A stretch of DNA of 64,000 nucleotides from positions 1 through 64,000 of the forward strand of contig NZ_CYUJ01000002.1 in NCBI RefSeq assembly GCF_001299475.1, read 5' to 3'. Shown piece by piece: positions 53,601 through 63,011 of the stretch. Made by a program: the position numbers and the translations under genes. The first letter of the stretch is position 1. Each line of letters begins with the position of its first letter. Under the pieces are notes generated by a model. The model was not told the DNA's origin and did no database searches. It saw only the letters and a list, made by a program, of their open reading frames with translations. Source of the DNA: Neofamilia massiliensis. Its GTDB lineage: Bacteria > Bacillota > Clostridia > Tissierellales > Peptoniphilaceae.

Positions 53601-56600
53601 GATGTGAGTTTTTAGGAGCTATGAGGCTTCCTAATACAACATTTAAAGGACTTGCTGGTACAGAAGTTACTTCAGATATTATTTTTCTAAAGAAGAGAGA
53701 CTCAGTTATAGAAAGAGATGACGATTGGATTCATCTAGGAACTGATAAAAAGGGTTTAACTTACAATAAATATTTTGTAGATAATCCTCAAATGGTATTA
53801 GGGGATATGAAAGAAGTATCTGGAAGATTTGGAAATACAATTACTTGTGATGAAAAAGAAGACGAAAAGTTAAAAGATTTAATGGATCTTGCAAGTAAGG
53901 AAATATCTTCAAATTCAAAATATGAAGAGGTCGAACTATTGGAAGATGAAGAATTAAGTCTTCCAGCGACAGATGATGTTAAGAATTTTTCCTATACCAT
54001 TATTGATGAAGAGGTCTACCTAAGAGAAAACTCAGTCTTAATTAAGCAGAATATATCAGATAAAAATAAAGAAAAGATAAAAGATTATCTTGATGTAATG
54101 AATGCTTTGAAAGATGTAATAGAAAAACAAAAGGACGATTTTTCTGATGAAGAAATAAAAGAGTCACAAGCAAAGTTAAATGAAGTCTATGATAACTTTT
54201 CAAAGAAACATGGCTTTATTAACTCCTTATCAAACACTAGAGCCTTAAAGGAAGACTCAAACTTTCCTTTGGTATCATCAATAGAAATACTTGATGATGA
54301 GGATAATTTCAAAGCTAAGAGTGATATATTTTCAAAAAGAACAATAACAAAGGCAAAAGTAGTAGACCATGTAGATACTTCCCTTGAAGCCTTAGTCTTA
54401 TCAGTTTCACAAAAGGGATATGTAGACTTTGAATATATGGAATCTATAACAAGTAAAGATAGGAACACCTTAATTGGTGAGCTTGAGGGCGAGATATTTT
54501 TAGATATTAAGGATACAGACCTAATAAATAACAGAATGCCCTTTGAAAACTTTAACAATGATGATCCCTTTCATTTTTCATATGTATCAGCTGATGAATA
54601 TTTAAGTGGCAATATTAGAGAAAAGATTGGTTACCTCAATTCATATATCGGAGAAATTGAAAATGTAATAGATTTAGCACCTTCTGAAAAGAAAGACACA
54701 TTATTAAACGAGTTAGGCAAACTCAAATATCAAAGAGAAAAATTACAAGAAGTTATGCCTGAAGAACTCACTGCTTCTGATATAAATGTAAGGTTAGGAG
54801 CAACCTGGATACCTCAAAAAGATATAGAAGACTTTACTTTTAACCTTTTAAAAACACCAGGTTATGATAGGTGGAATATAAATGTTAGGTTCTCGCCACA
54901 CTCAAGTGAATGGAATATTGAGGGTAAAAGTGTTGACTCAACTAATGACCTTGCTAACATGACTTATGGTACAAGTAGAGTGAATGCCTATAAGCTAATT
55001 GAAAATGCCCTTAATCTAAAAGATACAAAGGTATTTGACCAAGTAATAAATGATGATGGTTCTAAGACTTCTGTATTAAACAAAAAAGAAACTATGCTTG
55101 CAAGTCAAAAGCAAGAACTGATTAAAGAAGAATTTAAGAATTGGATATTTGAAGATCCTGATAGAAGATATAGGCTAGAAAAGATTTATAATGAAAAATT
55201 CAACTCAATTAGAAATAGAGAATTTGATGGTTCTAACTTAACATTTGATGGAATGAATACAGAAATCAGACTTCGAGAGCATCAAAAAAACGCCATAGCA
55301 AGAACTCTTTATGGTGGAAATACACTACTTGCCCATGTAGTAGGAGCAGGAAAAACTTTTGAAATGGTAGCTTCTGCTATGGAATCTAAAAAGTTAGGAC
55401 TTGCAAGTAAATCATTATTTGTAGTTCCTAACCATCTAACTACTCAAATTGGTAGGGAGTTTATGCAATTATATCCGTCAGCAAACATTATGGTGGCCGA
55501 TAAAAAAGACTTTCAACCGAAAAATAGAAAAAGATTTATTGGAAGGATTGCAACAGGAGAATATGACGCAGTCATCATAGGACACTCTCAATTTGAAAAA
55601 ATACCAATGTCTAAGGAATACCAAGTTAGACATATACAAGACCAAATAGACGATATAGTTTCCTTTATTGATGAGAACAAAAGAAATAGAGGGGAAAATT
55701 TCACAGTAAAACAACTGGAAAAGACAAAGAAGAAACTCTTGGTAAGACTTGAAAAACTAACTGATGACTTTAAAAAAGATGATGTAATAACCTTTGAAGA
55801 ACTAGGAGTAGATAAGTTATTTATAGACGAAGCTCATAATTACAAAAACCTATTTTTGCATACAAAGATGAGAAATGTTGCGGGTATCGGTCAGAGTGAA
55901 GCCTTTAAGTCTTCGGATATGTATATGAAATGTAGGTATATGGATGAAATGACAGATGGAAAGGGAGTTGTATTTGCTACTGGTACACCAATATCAAATT
56001 CAATGACAGAGCTTTATACCATGCAAAGATACCTTCAATATGACGATTTAAAGGCAAGAGGATTAGAACATTTTGACGCTTGGGCTTCTACTTTTGGAGA
56101 AACAGAAAACACCTTTGAGTTATCTCCAGAAGGTACTGGATATAGGCAAAAGACAAGATTTTCAAAGTTTTATAATTTGCCAGAGTTGATGTCTATGTTT
56201 AAAGAAGTAGCAGATATAAAGACTTCAGATATGTTAAATTTGCCAGTACCAGAAGCAAATTTTGAAGTTATTAAAACAAAACCTACTGAGGAACAAAAAG
56301 AAATATTAGAAGCCATTTCAGAAAGAGCTGATGCGGTTAGAAATAACCAAGTAGAGCCAACAGAAGATAATATGCTAAAGATTACAAATGATGGCAAAAA
56401 ACTTGCCCTAGACCAAAGATTAATAAACCCACTACTTCCCGATGATCCTAATTCAAAGGTTAATGTATGCGTTAAAAATATCTTTTCGATCTGGGATAAG
56501 ACAAAAGAAAATTCATCGACCCAATTAGTATTTTCGGATATGTCCACACCAAAAGGAGATGGAGAATTTAATATCTATGATGATATTAGAAATAAGCTAG

Positions 56601-56905
56601 TGAATATGGGAATACCTAAAGAAGAAATAGCCTTTATTCACGAAGCAGATACAGACAAACAAAAAGATGAATTGTTCTCTAAGGTAAGAAGAGGAGAAGT
56701 AAGAGTATTATTAGGCTCTACTCAAAAAATGGGAGCAGGTACAAATGTACAAAATAAGCTAATAGCCTTACACGATTTAGACGTCCCTTGGAGACCGTCT
56801 GACCTAGAGCAAAGAAGTGGTAGAATTGTTCGTCAAGGTAATGAAAATGATAAAGTCAATATCTTTAGATATGTAACAGAGAATACATTTGATTCTTATT
56901 TGTGG
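50630..56905 (+). CDS. Giant methylase-helicase (SNF2-type) of conjugative elements, 5' exon
   Basis: Codons 1-2092 of a protein that would be 2547 residues after splicing. ATG 50630 follows GGAGG. An N-terminal ArdC-like domain ([24 protein letters not shown]) is followed by a disordered Asp/Glu/Ser/Arg-rich stretch (about 260-415) that overlaps a nested gene. An N6-methylase-like fold follows ([15 protein letters not shown] near 865, IGNVPFGDF near 930, with NVPF in place of NPPY), then an SNF2/DEAD helicase with Walker [11 protein letters not shown] near 1568, DEAHNY near 1733 and SGRIVRQGN near 2070. The intron is inserted after codon TGG (56903-56905). Family members are universal in Tn1549-like elements; the biochemical role is unproven. 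Confidence 0.9.
51414..51848 (+). CDS. tnpV: TnpV-like protein nested out of frame in the helicase gene
   Basis: A 144-residue ORF in a different + frame from the helicase. ATG 51414 ([17 protein letters not shown]) has a strong AGAGGAGG site 5-6 bp upstream. The C-terminal half ([19 protein letters not shown], then [20 protein letters not shown]) follows the pattern of the TnpV family of transposon proteins (H-x-E-I-x-x-Q-A ... G-[VL]-T-E ... M-N-N). The host frame across the same bases is low-complexity Asp/Arg/Glu/Ser/Gly, as expected if it is the tolerant one. The family call is from pattern memory and needs a search. Confidence 0.72.
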   Translation: MIYIDEMIGQQVEMDEFSQMEATEEIAMKIEEKTLDMMEKDLEFMEKFPNPTYAVLRLSYLVGSEDMENWKKLQEMYEEKTLLNHMKEIQNQAVDFIKREKVKMMKAQGLTEKMMRENPQEYQGQMNNLMATVKRIAIKEYVEA

Positions 56906-59247
56906 GTGCGACATGAAGTCGCTTAATTTAACTGTTTGGCAAAATGACCAAACCAACTGTTCCGTTAGTTGAGCCGAGTATCGACTGCACTTAGGTGTGG
57001 TAAGCCGATATTAAAGTAGCCCTACTTGAGGTAAAACCGTGAGGGAATACCGAAACTGCTAGCAACAAGGTGGTTAGGGAGCGAGGCTTGATAATATGGC
57101 TAACATATGTGAACTACTGATAAATGTCGTTAAGGCGAACAGGCTAAAGTTGCTGATAAGCCTGAACAAAATGGTGTGTAGTCGGATAATTCTTTCCACA
57201 GTGGGATTACACGGACAAAAAGACACAGGCTGAGAGGAAGAACCTAAACGTATTCAAAGATAAGATTGTCGAAACATGGTAAGCCTGGACTATTGACATA
57301 CGGCAATGCAAATAGGAAGAGATGCTGATAATGGTGCAGGAAAAGGAGAATGGAAAAAGCGAATGCCATCTTGTAATGAGATGGATAGGGGTTCAAAATT
57401 TGCCCTAACTTGAAAGAGTGCAGACTTCCATTTGGTTTTTAATCACAAGAGAACTTGTAGAATTTTTGAAAGGAGAAAGCAAATGAACAGTAAAATGTGT
57501 GCTACTACTAACAGAGCTAAAAACTGGGAAAGTATAGATTTTTCTCTAGCAGAAAGCTATGTTAAAAAACTACAAATGCGTATTGTGAAAGCGTGGAAAA
57601 TGAGTAAATATGGAAAGGTAAAATCTTTACAACATTTACTCACAACTTCATTTTATGCAAAAGCCTTGGCTATTAAGAGGGTAACTGAAAATCAAGGCAA
57701 GAAAACAAGTGGTGTAGATGGCGAATTATGGCTAACACCACAGGACAGGTAGAAGGCGATAGAAAAGTTAAAGTTAAGAGGATATAAACCTAAGCCTCTT
57801 AAAAGAGTGTATATACCAAAGAAAAATGGCAAGAAAAGACCTCTCAGCATTCCTACAATGACAGATAGAGCAATGCAAACCCTATATAAATTTGCACTTG
57901 AACCCATAGCAGAAACTACTGCTGACCCTAATTCTTATGGATTTAGGGCAAAAAGATGTACACAAGATGCTATCGAGCAGTGTTTTACATCACTTAATAA
58001 AAAGAAATCTGCAAAATGGGTACTTGAGGGAGATATAAAAGGTTGTTTTGATAATATAAGTCATGAATGGATATTAAATAATATCCCAATGAACAAGAAA
58101 TTATTAAAACTTTGGCTTGAGTGTGGATATATAGAAAAACAAAAACTATTTCCAACAGAAACAGGAAGTCCCCAAGGCTCTCCAATATCACCTATTATTT
58201 CCAATATGGTATTAGATGGTTTAGAAAAAGCAATCAAAGAGAAATACCATAGAAGAACAGTAAATAAGAAAACATATTTCCCAAAGGTTAACTTTGTTAG
58301 ATATGCAGATGATTTCATCGTTACAGGGGAAAGTGCAGAATTACTTGAAAATGGTGTAAAGCCAATCATTGTAAAATTCTTGGCTGAAAGAGGTTTAGAA
58401 TTATCAGAGGAAAAGACACTCATAACACACATAAATGACGGTTTTGATTTTCTTGGAGTTAATATTAGGATGTATAAAGATAAGTTGCTTACAAAACCAT
58501 CTGATAAGAACTTTAAGGCTATTGTCGATAAAATCAGACGAATCATAAAAGATAATCCGTCAATGAAACAAGAAATTTTGATTAGAAAATTAAATCCAAT
58601 CATTATAGGTTGGGTAAACTATCAGAAATATAATGTTTCATCTAAAACCTTTGAAAAACTTGATTATGAAATATATAAAAGCTTGTGGACCTGGTGCGTT
58701 CGTAGACACCCAAAGAAAGGTAGAAAATGGATAGCTAAGAAATACTTCCATACCATTGGAAATAGAACCTGGACTTTCAGTGTAGCAACTGGCGACAGAA
58801 TGGAAAATGGCGAGAAATACTATCTTCGTCTTAAATATGCTACAGACACTGATATTAAAAGATTTACCAAAATACAAGCTGAAGCAAATCCATTTGATGA
58901 AAATTGGCAAATATACTTTGAAGAAAGAGAAGAGTTAAAAATACGAAACGAACTTAAAGGACGTACAGTTATAAATAGACTGTATAAAACGCAAAATGGA
59001 ATATGCCCTGTTTGTGGAGAGAAAATAACTATTGATACAGACTTTAGAGTACATCAAACAATTCAAAATAATATTACTCTTAAAACTTTAGTACACCCTT
59101 GGTGTCATAGAAAATTGCATATAGATGATGAAGAAAACACGCTGGCTCTTTAATTAGGGCTTATAAAAACTTGAGCCGTGTGAGGGGAAACTCTCATGCA
59201 CGGTTCTTAGAGGGGAAAGGGATAGTAATATCCCCGACCTACTCGAC
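56906..59247 (+). mobile_element. Group II intron 2 in the helicase gene
   Basis: A 2342-bp intron. The 5' end is GTGCGAC and the 3' end is AC. A 34-nt domain V lies at 59173-59206 (GAGCCGTGTGAGG-ggaaac-TCTCATGCACGGTTC). Removal joins ...DSYLW to QTIENKQKFISQIM, the sequence expected in intact homologues, without loss of frame. Its encoded maturase carries a nonsense codon, so splicing may need help from another intron protein. Confidence 0.92.
57483..59153 (+). pseudogene. ltrA: Group II intron 2 reverse transcriptase/maturase with an in-frame TAG
   Basis: An RT/maturase of 556 codons starting at ATG 57483, which has GGAGAAAG upstream. A single TAG at 57750-57752 interrupts LTPQDR-stop-KAIEKLKLRGY, where a Trp (TGG) is expected, with no frameshift. 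Downstream, the RT motifs KRPLSIPTMTDRAMQ, YGFRAKRCTQDAI, GSPQGSPISPIISNMV and YADDFIV, then domain X and an HNH-like end (CPVCGEK...H...HPWCHRKLH) are intact. The protein is probably truncated to 89 residues unless the stop is suppressed. Confidence 0.9.
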
Positions 59248-60615
59248 CAGACAATAGAGAATAAGCAGAAATTCATATCCCAAATTATGACAAGCAAGAC
59301 GCCTGTGCGTGTTGCAGAAGATGTTGATGAAGCAAGCCTATCTTATTCAGAAATTAAGGCTTTAGCCACTGGAAATCCTTTAATTAAAGAAAAAATGGAT
59401 TTAGATAACGAAGTTACAAAACTAAAAATGCTGGAAGCAAACTACAAGTCTAATAAATATAAGCTTGAAGATAAGGTAAATAAAATTTATCCTCAAAGTA
59501 TTTTAAAAACTGAAATGGAAATACAAGCAGTTAAAGAAGATATTGCAAGTGTTGAGAAATTAGGAGAAGGAGATAGTAAATTTACTTCAATCAGTCTTGG
59601 TGCAGATAAAATTTTAGATAAGAAAGAAGCTGGAGAGAAGCTATTAGAAGAAATAAAAAAAGTAAAGATAAATGATAGCAAGGTCATTGGTAAATATAGA
59701 AATTTAGACTTACAAGTTTCATATAACTTTATGACTAATACTCATACCTTTAAACTCCTAGGAAAAGCAGAATATTTCGGAGAGCTTTCAAACTCTACTG
59801 ATGGTAATATAACAAGACTTGATAATGCCATTGAAAAAATGCCTTCAAGACTTGAAAGATTAAATCAAAACCTTGAAAACTATAAAGAATCTTTAGAAAA
59901 TGCCAAAGTAGAATTGCCAAAACCATTTGAAAAAGCAGATGAGTTAAGAGATAAGACACTAAGACTAGCTGAGATTAATAAACTTTTAGATATGGGAGAA
60001 GTCGAAGAATTAGAAAACCACTCACCATTATTAGAAGATTTAAAGAGGGCGATAGTCGATTATTCTAACTATGAGTTTTCAGAATCTAATAGCTATGAAG
60101 ACTTCAACAAACTATACCCTGATTTAAGCCATATAGGACTTGCCTATACAGAAACACCAGATGGTAAGCACTCTATTCAATATGAGGTGAATTTGGAAGA
60201 AAAAACATGGACTCAGTATGTAGATAATGTTGCTATTAGAACAGAATCTTTTGTAGAAGAAGATATATCTAATTCACAAGCTCTTAAAGATATGACTGAA
60301 GCCATAAAGATGTCAAGTTTTGATGATTTGGTATCAGTAGATGAAGAAGATTTAAAACAAGCCTTAGGCTTAGAAATAGATGATGACGGAAACTTCTATG
60401 ATCCACTAGCAAAAGATCTTGACAATGATGGAATACCAGATAGGTATGACAATGATTTTAAAGATAGTGATTACTTTGAATCAACTTATGATGTAGAGGA
60501 TAATCTTCACGCAAGGGAAGAAAAACCATCAATATTGGGACAAATATCAAAATTTAAATCAGAAGAAGAAAAAGATAAAAATCAAGAAAAAAGTGAAAAA
60601 GGACAAGAACGATAA
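59248..60615 (+). CDS. Giant methylase-helicase, 3' exon with DUF4316-like C-terminus
   Basis: The last 455 codons of the helicase protein, in frame with the 5' exon after intron removal. It starts QTIENKQKFISQIMTSKTPVRV, continues with coiled coil (DNEVTKLKMLEANYKSNKYKLEDK, LERLNQNLENYKESLENAK) and ends with a DUF4316-like, Ca-binding-looking DLDNDGIPDRYDNDFKDSDY and a tail SILGQISKFKSEEEKDK...KGQER. An internal ATG at 59287 could allow unspliced expression but lacks a clear ribosome site. Confidence 0.85.
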   Translation, partial: QTIENKQKFISQIMTSKTPVRVAEDVDEASLSYSEIKALATGNPLIKEKMDLDNEVTKLKMLEANYKSNKYKLEDKVNKIYPQSILKTEMEIQAVKEDIASVEKLGEGDSKFTSISLGADKILDKKEAGEKLLEEIKKVKINDSKVIGKYRNLDLQVSYNFMTNTHTFKLLGKAEYFGELSNSTDGNITRLDNAIEKMPSRLERLNQNLENYKESLENAKVELPKPFEKADELRDKTLRLAEINKLLDMGEVEELENHSPLLEDLKRAIVDYSNYEFSESNSYEDFNKLYPDLSHIGLAYTETPDGKHSIQYEVNLEEKTWTQYVDNVAIRTESFVEEDISNSQALKDMTEAIKMSSFDDLVSVDEEDLKQALGLEIDDDGNFYDPLAKDLDNDGIPDRYDNDFKDSDYFESTYDVEDNLHAREEKPSILGQISKFKSEEEKDKNQEKSEKGQER

Positions 60616-60658
60616 AGGAGGGCGAAAGGCTCTCCTTATTTAGTACAAGGAGGAAATT

Positions 60659-61315
60659 ATGGAATACAAAGATATTAGAGAAAATTTAGAAGAAATGATG
60701 AATGATAACTACAAGGATTTTATAAAAGCACTTGTGAGCATAGAAAAAGGTGTTACTGATGAAAAGGCACTTGAAGAAGTCTACGTTTTATATATGAACA
60801 ATGACACAACAGGTCTACTAAGTGATGACTTTGACTATATGATTGATGATATGAAAGAACAAGGCAAGATTATTGAAAATGTCAGTGATATTGAAGAAAA
60901 AGACGATCTTATAAATCTCGTGGGTAATATAGCTGGAAAAGTAGAAAATCTAGAAAGAGAAAATGCTAATGGAGAAAAGTTCAAGGTAAGCAACTTTTCA
61001 ATTGTTTCAAAAGATGACGATGGGAATAAAATTTATACCAATTGTTCAGCATATGGAGATAAGACAAAAGATTTAGAGAATCTAAAAAAAGGAGATTTTG
61101 TTAAAATATTTGGTCAAGTAAAAACAAGCATTGACAACAACGGAAAGGAACATAAAAATGTCCGTATTTTATCTTCTAAGCTCTTAAAAGCAAAAGAACA
61201 AGTAAAGAGTCAAGACAAGGATAAAAAGTCCATATTAGGGCAAATAAAAAGCTTTAAGACAGATGACAAAACTAAGTCAACTAAGAAAGAACATAGCAAA
61301 GGTGAAGAGAGGTAA
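60659..61315 (+). CDS. SSB-like OB-fold protein with N-terminal helical domain
   Basis: A 218-residue protein. A helical N-terminus (about 1-90) precedes an OB fold (about 95-180, GEKFKVSNFSIVSKDDDGNKIYTNCSAYG and KKGDFVKIFGQVKT) like that of the small SSB at 33746. The tail SILGQIKSFKTDDK...KGEER is nearly the same as the helicase tail. ATG 60659 has AGGAGG. It probably binds transfer or replication DNA. Confidence 0.8.
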   Translation: MEYKDIRENLEEMMNDNYKDFIKALVSIEKGVTDEKALEEVYVLYMNNDTTGLLSDDFDYMIDDMKEQGKIIENVSDIEEKDDLINLVGNIAGKVENLERENANGEKFKVSNFSIVSKDDDGNKIYTNCSAYGDKTKDLENLKKGDFVKIFGQVKTSIDNNGKEHKNVRILSSKLLKAKEQVKSQDKDKKSILGQIKSFKTDDKTKSTKKEHSKGEER

Positions 61316-61336
61316 ATATCGGCAGTTTTGATCTGA

Positions 61337-61558
61337 ACCCATCCATCCTTATTCCGGATTTTTGGGTTCAGGTCATTTGGACTAAAAGTATTTGATGAGA
61401 ATGGAAAGATTGTTTTTCCAGTTGGAAAAACAATCGATGAGTTAGCTAGAGAAGTTATCCGAGGTGATTGGGGTAATGGAGAAGAAAGGAAAAAAAGACC
61501 CACAAATGCTGGATATGATTATCATGCTGTTCAGAGAAGATTGAATCAACTATTATAA
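61337..61558 (+). pseudogene. Remnant of a CPL-7-type lysin (C-terminal wall-binding repeat only)
   Basis: An open frame without a start whose last 50 codons (GKTIDELAREVIRGDWGNGEE, then AGYDYHAVQRRLNQLL) match the CW_7 repeat of CPL-7-type lysozymes. No catalytic domain precedes it. A 12-bp inverted repeat (61330-61341/61363-61374) sits at the truncation point. It is probably what is left of an element-borne muramidase. Confidence 0.7.
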
Positions 61559-61612
61559 TTCTATAGATAATAAGAAATCTATATGATAATTAAGAAATCA
61601 AAGAAACTATTA

Positions 61613-61641
61613 TTGACATTATCGATAATAAAAGTTATACT
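61613..61641 (+). promoter_or_regulatory. Promoter of the XRE regulator with central palindrome
   Basis: TTGACA (61613-61618) and TATACT (61636-61641) with a 17-bp spacer. The spacer contains the perfect palindrome ATTATCGATAAT (61618-61629), a likely operator. It is 39 bp upstream of the ATG. Confidence 0.8.
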
Positions 61642-61679
61642 ACAGTATCATAACTTTTAATTAAAAAGAGGTATTATTT

Positions 61680-61871
61680 ATGGGTAATAACATAAAAACT
61701 ATAAGAAAACAGAAAAATATGACACAAAATGATTTAGCAAAAGCAGTTGGAGTAACTAGACAATATATAGGTGATATTGAAAATTTCAAAAAAACCCCCA
61801 CTATAAAAGTTGCTTTTGATTGTGCAAAGGTTCTAGATGTTGAAGTTAAAGACTTATTTTATTATTTATAA
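61680..61871 (+). CDS. XRE-family helix-turn-helix regulator
   Basis: A 63-residue Cro/CI-type protein: IKTIRKQKNMTQNDLAKAVGVTRQYIGDIEN is a canonical HTH, followed by PTIKVAFDCAKVLDVEVKDLF. It consists of the DNA-binding domain alone, as in many small element regulators. AAAGAGGT precedes its ATG. It probably represses its own strong promoter through the palindrome there. Confidence 0.92.
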   Translation: MGNNIKTIRKQKNMTQNDLAKAVGVTRQYIGDIENFKKTPTIKVAFDCAKVLDVEVKDLFYYL

Positions 61872-62361
61872 TTCCAATTGTTATTATATAATAAAATTAA
61901 TATTGATGTATAGAAATTTTAATGAAAATGTAATTAATGCTATCTGATATGCAAGCTTGTATAATTCACTTTCTTTACTTGAAAATAAATCGTGACCCTT
62001 GATTCGTGTATGATTCAAGGGTTTTTAACATGCAAAAAAAGATTTTTAAATTTAACTGAAAACATAGAGAAAAGCAGGGGAAAAAGATTCTTTATACTTA
62101 AATGCAACTATAGTTGCATTATGCTAAGAAGTATTATATAATAATCATAGAGGAGTGGAAGTGACTAGATAAAATCAGACGTTTGTATTGAAAGTTTTAT
62201 TTTGATATATCTATTTTTATTAGTGTAGTTGATTATATTTAAATTTAATTTATTTTAAGCTGATGTAGGAAAGGTTAATTTGATATATTCTAGTTATGAT
62301 AACGTCATTAGGGGTGATATTAATCACGAAAATATGATTTTCTTGAAGATTATATTATTGA
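61872..62361. other. Decayed gene-free stretch with terminator and a perfect 20-bp palindrome
   Basis: A hairpin CCCTTGA...TCAAGGG with T-run (61996-62026) ends a unit. The perfect palindrome AATGCAACTATAGTTGCATT (62101-62120) is followed by TATAAT-like sequence near 62134-62142 and GAGGAG with GTG 62161, but that frame stops after three codons. This looks like the promoter-operator of a lost regulator gene. No other gene is supported. Confidence 0.5.
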
Positions 62362-62556
62362 GAACAAGTATTGAAAAAGACTTGGAAAACTTTTGCTATA
62401 GATGGAAGATATTTTTTCTATGGCTTAGAAACTGGAAAAATTTTAGAATGTTTTCTAGATGAATATAAAATGCTAAAAGATTTGCCAAGCCTCAAAGATT
62501 TAAATCAGCTGGAGTCTTTATTTTCAAAGTATGAAAATGAAAAATACAGTACATAA
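62362..62556 (+). pseudogene. Fragment resembling the N-terminus of a radical SAM peptide maturase
   Basis: A 61-residue frame from TTG 62371 with no clear ribosome site. FAIDGRYFFYGLETGKILECFLDEY followed by a helical charged stretch resembles the beta-hairpin/helix recognition domain (RRE-like) at the N-terminus of SPASM maturases. It ends before any C-x3-C-x2-C. It could be a relic of a second maturase or an unrelated small protein. The similarity is judged by eye only. Confidence 0.35.
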
Positions 62557-62730
62557 GTAAGTTAGAACGATGGATTTCAATTTCATCGTTGCAAGAGACA
62601 GTATAATGAACCGAAGAATTAGACGAATGTTGTAGTAAAGTTTTTTAAAAAAGCAAGGTTTAGTATTAGCGGGATATTGAGGTCTTATCAAAAGACTTTA
62701 ATATAAATCAAACAAAAAGGAGGAACGGAA

Positions 62731-62898
62731 ATGATTAAAGCAATTAATGAAGTAGCAGAAAAAGGTTATTGGGCAGATGCGAATGCTGGAAACTCAAATA
62801 TTGATTCAAAGGATATATGTGAATTCTGTGACACTCGTGACAGTTGCACTCTGTGTGATTCAGAATGGTGTTGGCCTTTAGTTAAAGACTGGGTGTAA
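62731..62898 (+). CDS. Cys-rich RiPP precursor peptide (ranthipeptide-like)
   Basis: A 55-residue peptide with AAGGAGG before ATG 62731. The leader (MIKAINEVAEKGYWADANAG) is followed by the core CEFCDTRDSCTLCDSEWCW (residues 30-48) with five Cys and three C-x3-D spacings (C30-D34, C33-D37, C39-D43). C-x3-D/E repeats are the substrate pattern of PapB-type enzymes that join Cys sulfur to the beta carbon of Asp/Glu. A hairpin and then a radical SAM gene follow. A modified bioactive or signalling peptide is inferred; the mature structure is unknown. Confidence 0.82.
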   Translation: MIKAINEVAEKGYWADANAGNSNIDSKDICEFCDTRDSCTLCDSEWCWPLVKDWV

Positions 62899-62938
62899 AC
62901 AATAATTAGCATTATGAAACTAATTATTTGAGTAACCG

Positions 62939-62970
62939 AATATAGGAGAGAAATCCTCTCCTATATTTTT
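62939..62970 (+). terminator. Hairpin between precursor and maturase
   Basis: AATATAGGAGAG-aaatc-CTCTCCTATATT followed by TTT. A partial terminator here would give more precursor than maturase mRNA, as is common in RiPP operons. Confidence 0.75.
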
Positions 62971-63011
62971 ATGTTCTATTCTAATAAATTAAACTATATA
63001 GGAGTTATGAT

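Larger units (their letters stand above)
28439..61558 (+). mobile_element. Tn1549/CD1107-like integrative conjugative element (right end not located)
   Basis: A collinear set of conjugation genes runs from a RepA_N initiator (28667) through DnaC-like, PcfB, VirD4, SSB, Maff2, TrbL, PrgI, VirB4, NlpC/P60, DUF4315, DUF4366, topoisomerase III, a giant methylase-helicase and a second SSB. This is the gene order of clostridial Tn1549-like elements. The base composition is more A+T-rich and codon use differs from the chromosomal genes to the left (fewer GGC and GCC codons). The left boundary is placed at the rlmD 3' end. No relaxase or integrase was found up to 64000, so the right boundary is only the last recognisable element gene. 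Confidence 0.8.

Noticed and set aside
57800-58603. 180-codon minus-strand ORF inside the intron 2 maturase
   Set aside because: It mirrors the conserved RT coding frame, with no ribosome site and hydrophobic low-complexity composition.
62280-62462. 60-codon ORF overlapping the maturase-like fragment
   Set aside because: It starts without a usable site, and its later part is merely another frame of the better-looking fragment at 62362-62556.
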